This document shows positions 5,202-6,545 of a DNA stretch of 6,545 bases, piece by piece (within the stretch, counting starts at the first letter, position 1; each line of letters opens with the position of its first letter). A program made the translations under genes and the position numbers. The notes beneath the pieces were generated by a model. The model worked only from the letters and a program-made list of their open reading frames with translations, did not search any database and was not told where the DNA came from. The DNA comes from Candidatus [Bacteroides] periocalifornicus (lineage in GTDB: Bacteria > Bacteroidota > Bacteroidia > Bacteroidales > CAJPTX01), in contig LIIK01000066.1 in assembly GCA_001421095.1 (NCBI GenBank), forward strand, positions 1 to 6,545. The letters are read 5' to 3'.

Positions 5202-6506
5202 CTACTTCACGAAGTGGTAGTGGCTGCCGTATCGGGCGAAGGCGGCCTTGTCCAGCTCTTCCTGCGCCGAGGGGTGCGCGATGGATATTATGAGCCGTGC
5301 GCGTTCCTGGAGGGTTTTCCCGTAGAGGTTCACCGCCCCGAATTCGGTTACCAGCCAGTGGATGTGCGAGCGGGTGGTTACCACGCCCGCGCCTACCTTT
5401 AGCGTGTTCACCAGCTTGCTTACCCCCTTGGAGGTTATGGCCGGCATGGCTATTATGGGTTTCCCGCCCTCTGAGCGCGAGGCGCCGTAGATGAAATCGA
5501 CCTGCCCGCCCACCCCGGAGAAGAAGGTGGTGCCGATGGAATCCGCGCACACCTGCCCGGTGATATCCACCTCTATGGCGCTGTTGATGGCCGTCATCCG
5601 CGGGTTGCGGGCTATTACGAAGGGATCGTTGGTGTAGCCCACATCCATCATCAGCACGTTGGGGTTATGGTCTATGAAGCTGTAGACCTTCTGCGAGCCC
5701 ATGAGGAAAGTGGAGACGATTTTGCCCCGGTCGGTGGCCTTCATCGATCCGTTGATTACGCCCTTCTCCACTAGGGGCAGCACGCCGTCGGCAAACATCT
5801 CGGTGTGGATGCCGAGGTTCTTGTGGTTGCCCAGCTGCGATAGCACCGCGTTCGGTATCGCCCCTATGCCCATCTGCAGGCAGGCGCCATCCTCTATCAG
5901 CTCTGCGCAGTGGCGGCCTATGGCTAGCTCCTGCTCGTTTGGCTGTGCGGGTATGGCCTCCTCCAGCGGCTCGTCGTGCTCCACAAAGCGGTCTATGGCG
6001 CTAAGCGGTATCAGCGCGTCGCCGAGCGCCCAGGGTACATCCCTATTCACCACGGCTATTACGGTATCGGCGCGCTCTATGGCCGCGAGGGTGGCATCCA
6101 CCGAAGTGCCGAGCGAGACGTAGCCCGAATTGTCGGGGGGCGATACCTGCACCATCGCCACGTTGATCGGCAGCACCCCGCTGCGGTACAGATTCTGCGT
6201 CTCGCTCAGGAATATCGGGATATAGTCAGCGTAGCCGGCCTGCACCTGCTTGCGGACATTCTTCCCCACGAAGAAGGCATCGTGCTGGAATATCCCCTCG
6301 TACTCGGGGTCGGCGTAGGGGGCTGGCGGCTCGGTATGCAGGTGGTGGACATGGATATCCCGAAGCCCGTTCGCCTTGGCGTATTCGCACATGGCATTCA
6401 CCAGGATGGTGGGGGTGCTGGCCACGCTGCTCAGGTGCACGTGGTCGCCGCTCTTGAGTATCGAGACGGCCTCTAGGGGCGACATGAAGTTGATTTTGCT
6501 CGGCAT
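5202..6506 (-). CDS. Acetyl-CoA hydrolase/transferase family CoA-transferase (4-hydroxybutyrate/butyryl-CoA:acetate type)
   Basis: This 434-residue cytoplasmic enzyme is predicted to move CoA between an acyl-CoA and a free acid, usually acetate, through a glutamyl-CoA thioester. The N-terminal half carries VSPPDNSGYVSLG (121-133); GIGAIP (213-218) is the oxyanion loop. E236 in GIHTEM corresponds to catalytic E238 of the Clostridium aminobutyricum 4-hydroxybutyrate CoA-transferase as I recall it. The C-terminal half has IEVDITGQVCADSIG (311-325), FSGVGGQVDF (329-338), VVTTRSHIHWLVTEFG (375-390) and the final IAHP motif. The length is normal. The closest fit by motif is the 4-hydroxybutyrate or butyryl-CoA:acetate group; propionyl-CoA transferase or acetyl-CoA hydrolase activity cannot be excluded. 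The first ATG is used; M8 is an alternative start that would remove only seven residues. Only 39 bases upstream are visible and no promoter is recognised there. Confidence 0.92.
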   Translation of the reverse strand: MPSKINFMSPLEAVSILKSGDHVHLSSVASTPTILVNAMCEYAKANGLRDIHVHHLHTEPPAPYADPEYEGIFQHDAFFVGKNVRKQVQAGYADYIPIFLSETQNLYRSGVLPINVAMVQVSPPDNSGYVSLGTSVDATLAAIERADTVIAVVNRDVPWALGDALIPLSAIDRFVEHDEPLEEAIPAQPNEQELAIGRHCAELIEDGACLQMGIGAIPNAVLSQLGNHKNLGIHTEMFADGVLPLVEKGVINGSMKATDRGKIVSTFLMGSQKVYSFIDHNPNVLMMDVGYTNDPFVIARNPRMTAINSAIEVDITGQVCADSIGTTFFSGVGGQVDFIYGASRSEGGKPIIAMPAITSKGVSKLVNTLKVGAGVVTTRSHIHWLVTEFGAVNLYGKTLQERARLIISIAHPSAQEELDKAAFARYGSHYHFVK

Positions 6507-6545
6507 AAGAATTAGAGATTACTGAGGATATTAACCATCGTTTTT

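Noticed and set aside
5976..6476. A plus-strand open frame opposite the CoA-transferase
   Set aside because: It is antisense to conserved CoA-transferase motifs and has no family signature of its own.

Overview
The window looks like a chromosomal segment of a GC-rich member of the Bacteroidota, most likely an anaerobic, peptide-using member of the Bacteroidales. Four things point there. The two dipeptidases have Bacteroidota-style -7 promoter motifs (TAnnTTTG type). The lipoprotein has an acidic export signal, K-D-E, just after its lipobox cysteine. Starts lack clear Shine-Dalgarno sequences. The CoA-transferase belongs to the 4-hydroxybutyrate/butyryl-CoA type common in amino-acid fermenters. 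Genus and species cannot be read from the sequence.

Layout. Bases 1-650 hold no convincing gene. They carry a 105-nt symmetric palindromic element (202-306), a hairpin right behind it (319-342), and two of the three copies of a short dispersed GC-rich repeat (74-93, 596-615). Then comes a strong terminator (652-692) for pepD, an Xaa-His dipeptidase on the minus strand (716-2176). A 168-bp divergent promoter region separates pepD from a second M20 metallopeptidase on the plus strand (2345-3718), which ends at its own terminator (3741-3771). The 296-bp convergent gap after it holds the third repeat copy (3878-3897) and a terminator (3963-4000) for a minus-strand lipoprotein of unknown function (4015-4971). 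After a 230-bp spacer, a minus-strand acetyl-CoA hydrolase/transferase family CoA-transferase (5202-6506) closes the window.

How the genes fit together. PepD and the M20 dipeptidase would both split short peptides into amino acids in the cytoplasm. The CoA-transferase would exchange CoA between acyl-CoA fermentation intermediates and acetate or a related acid. This suits a peptide-fermenting lifestyle, but each gene appears to be its own transcription unit, so the link is metabolic inference and not an operon. The lipoprotein has a predicted surface location and no evident tie to the others.

No complete new defence or mobile system is visible. The least explained material is the noncoding repeat structure: the symmetric palindrome and the 20-bp repeat found three times, only between genes.
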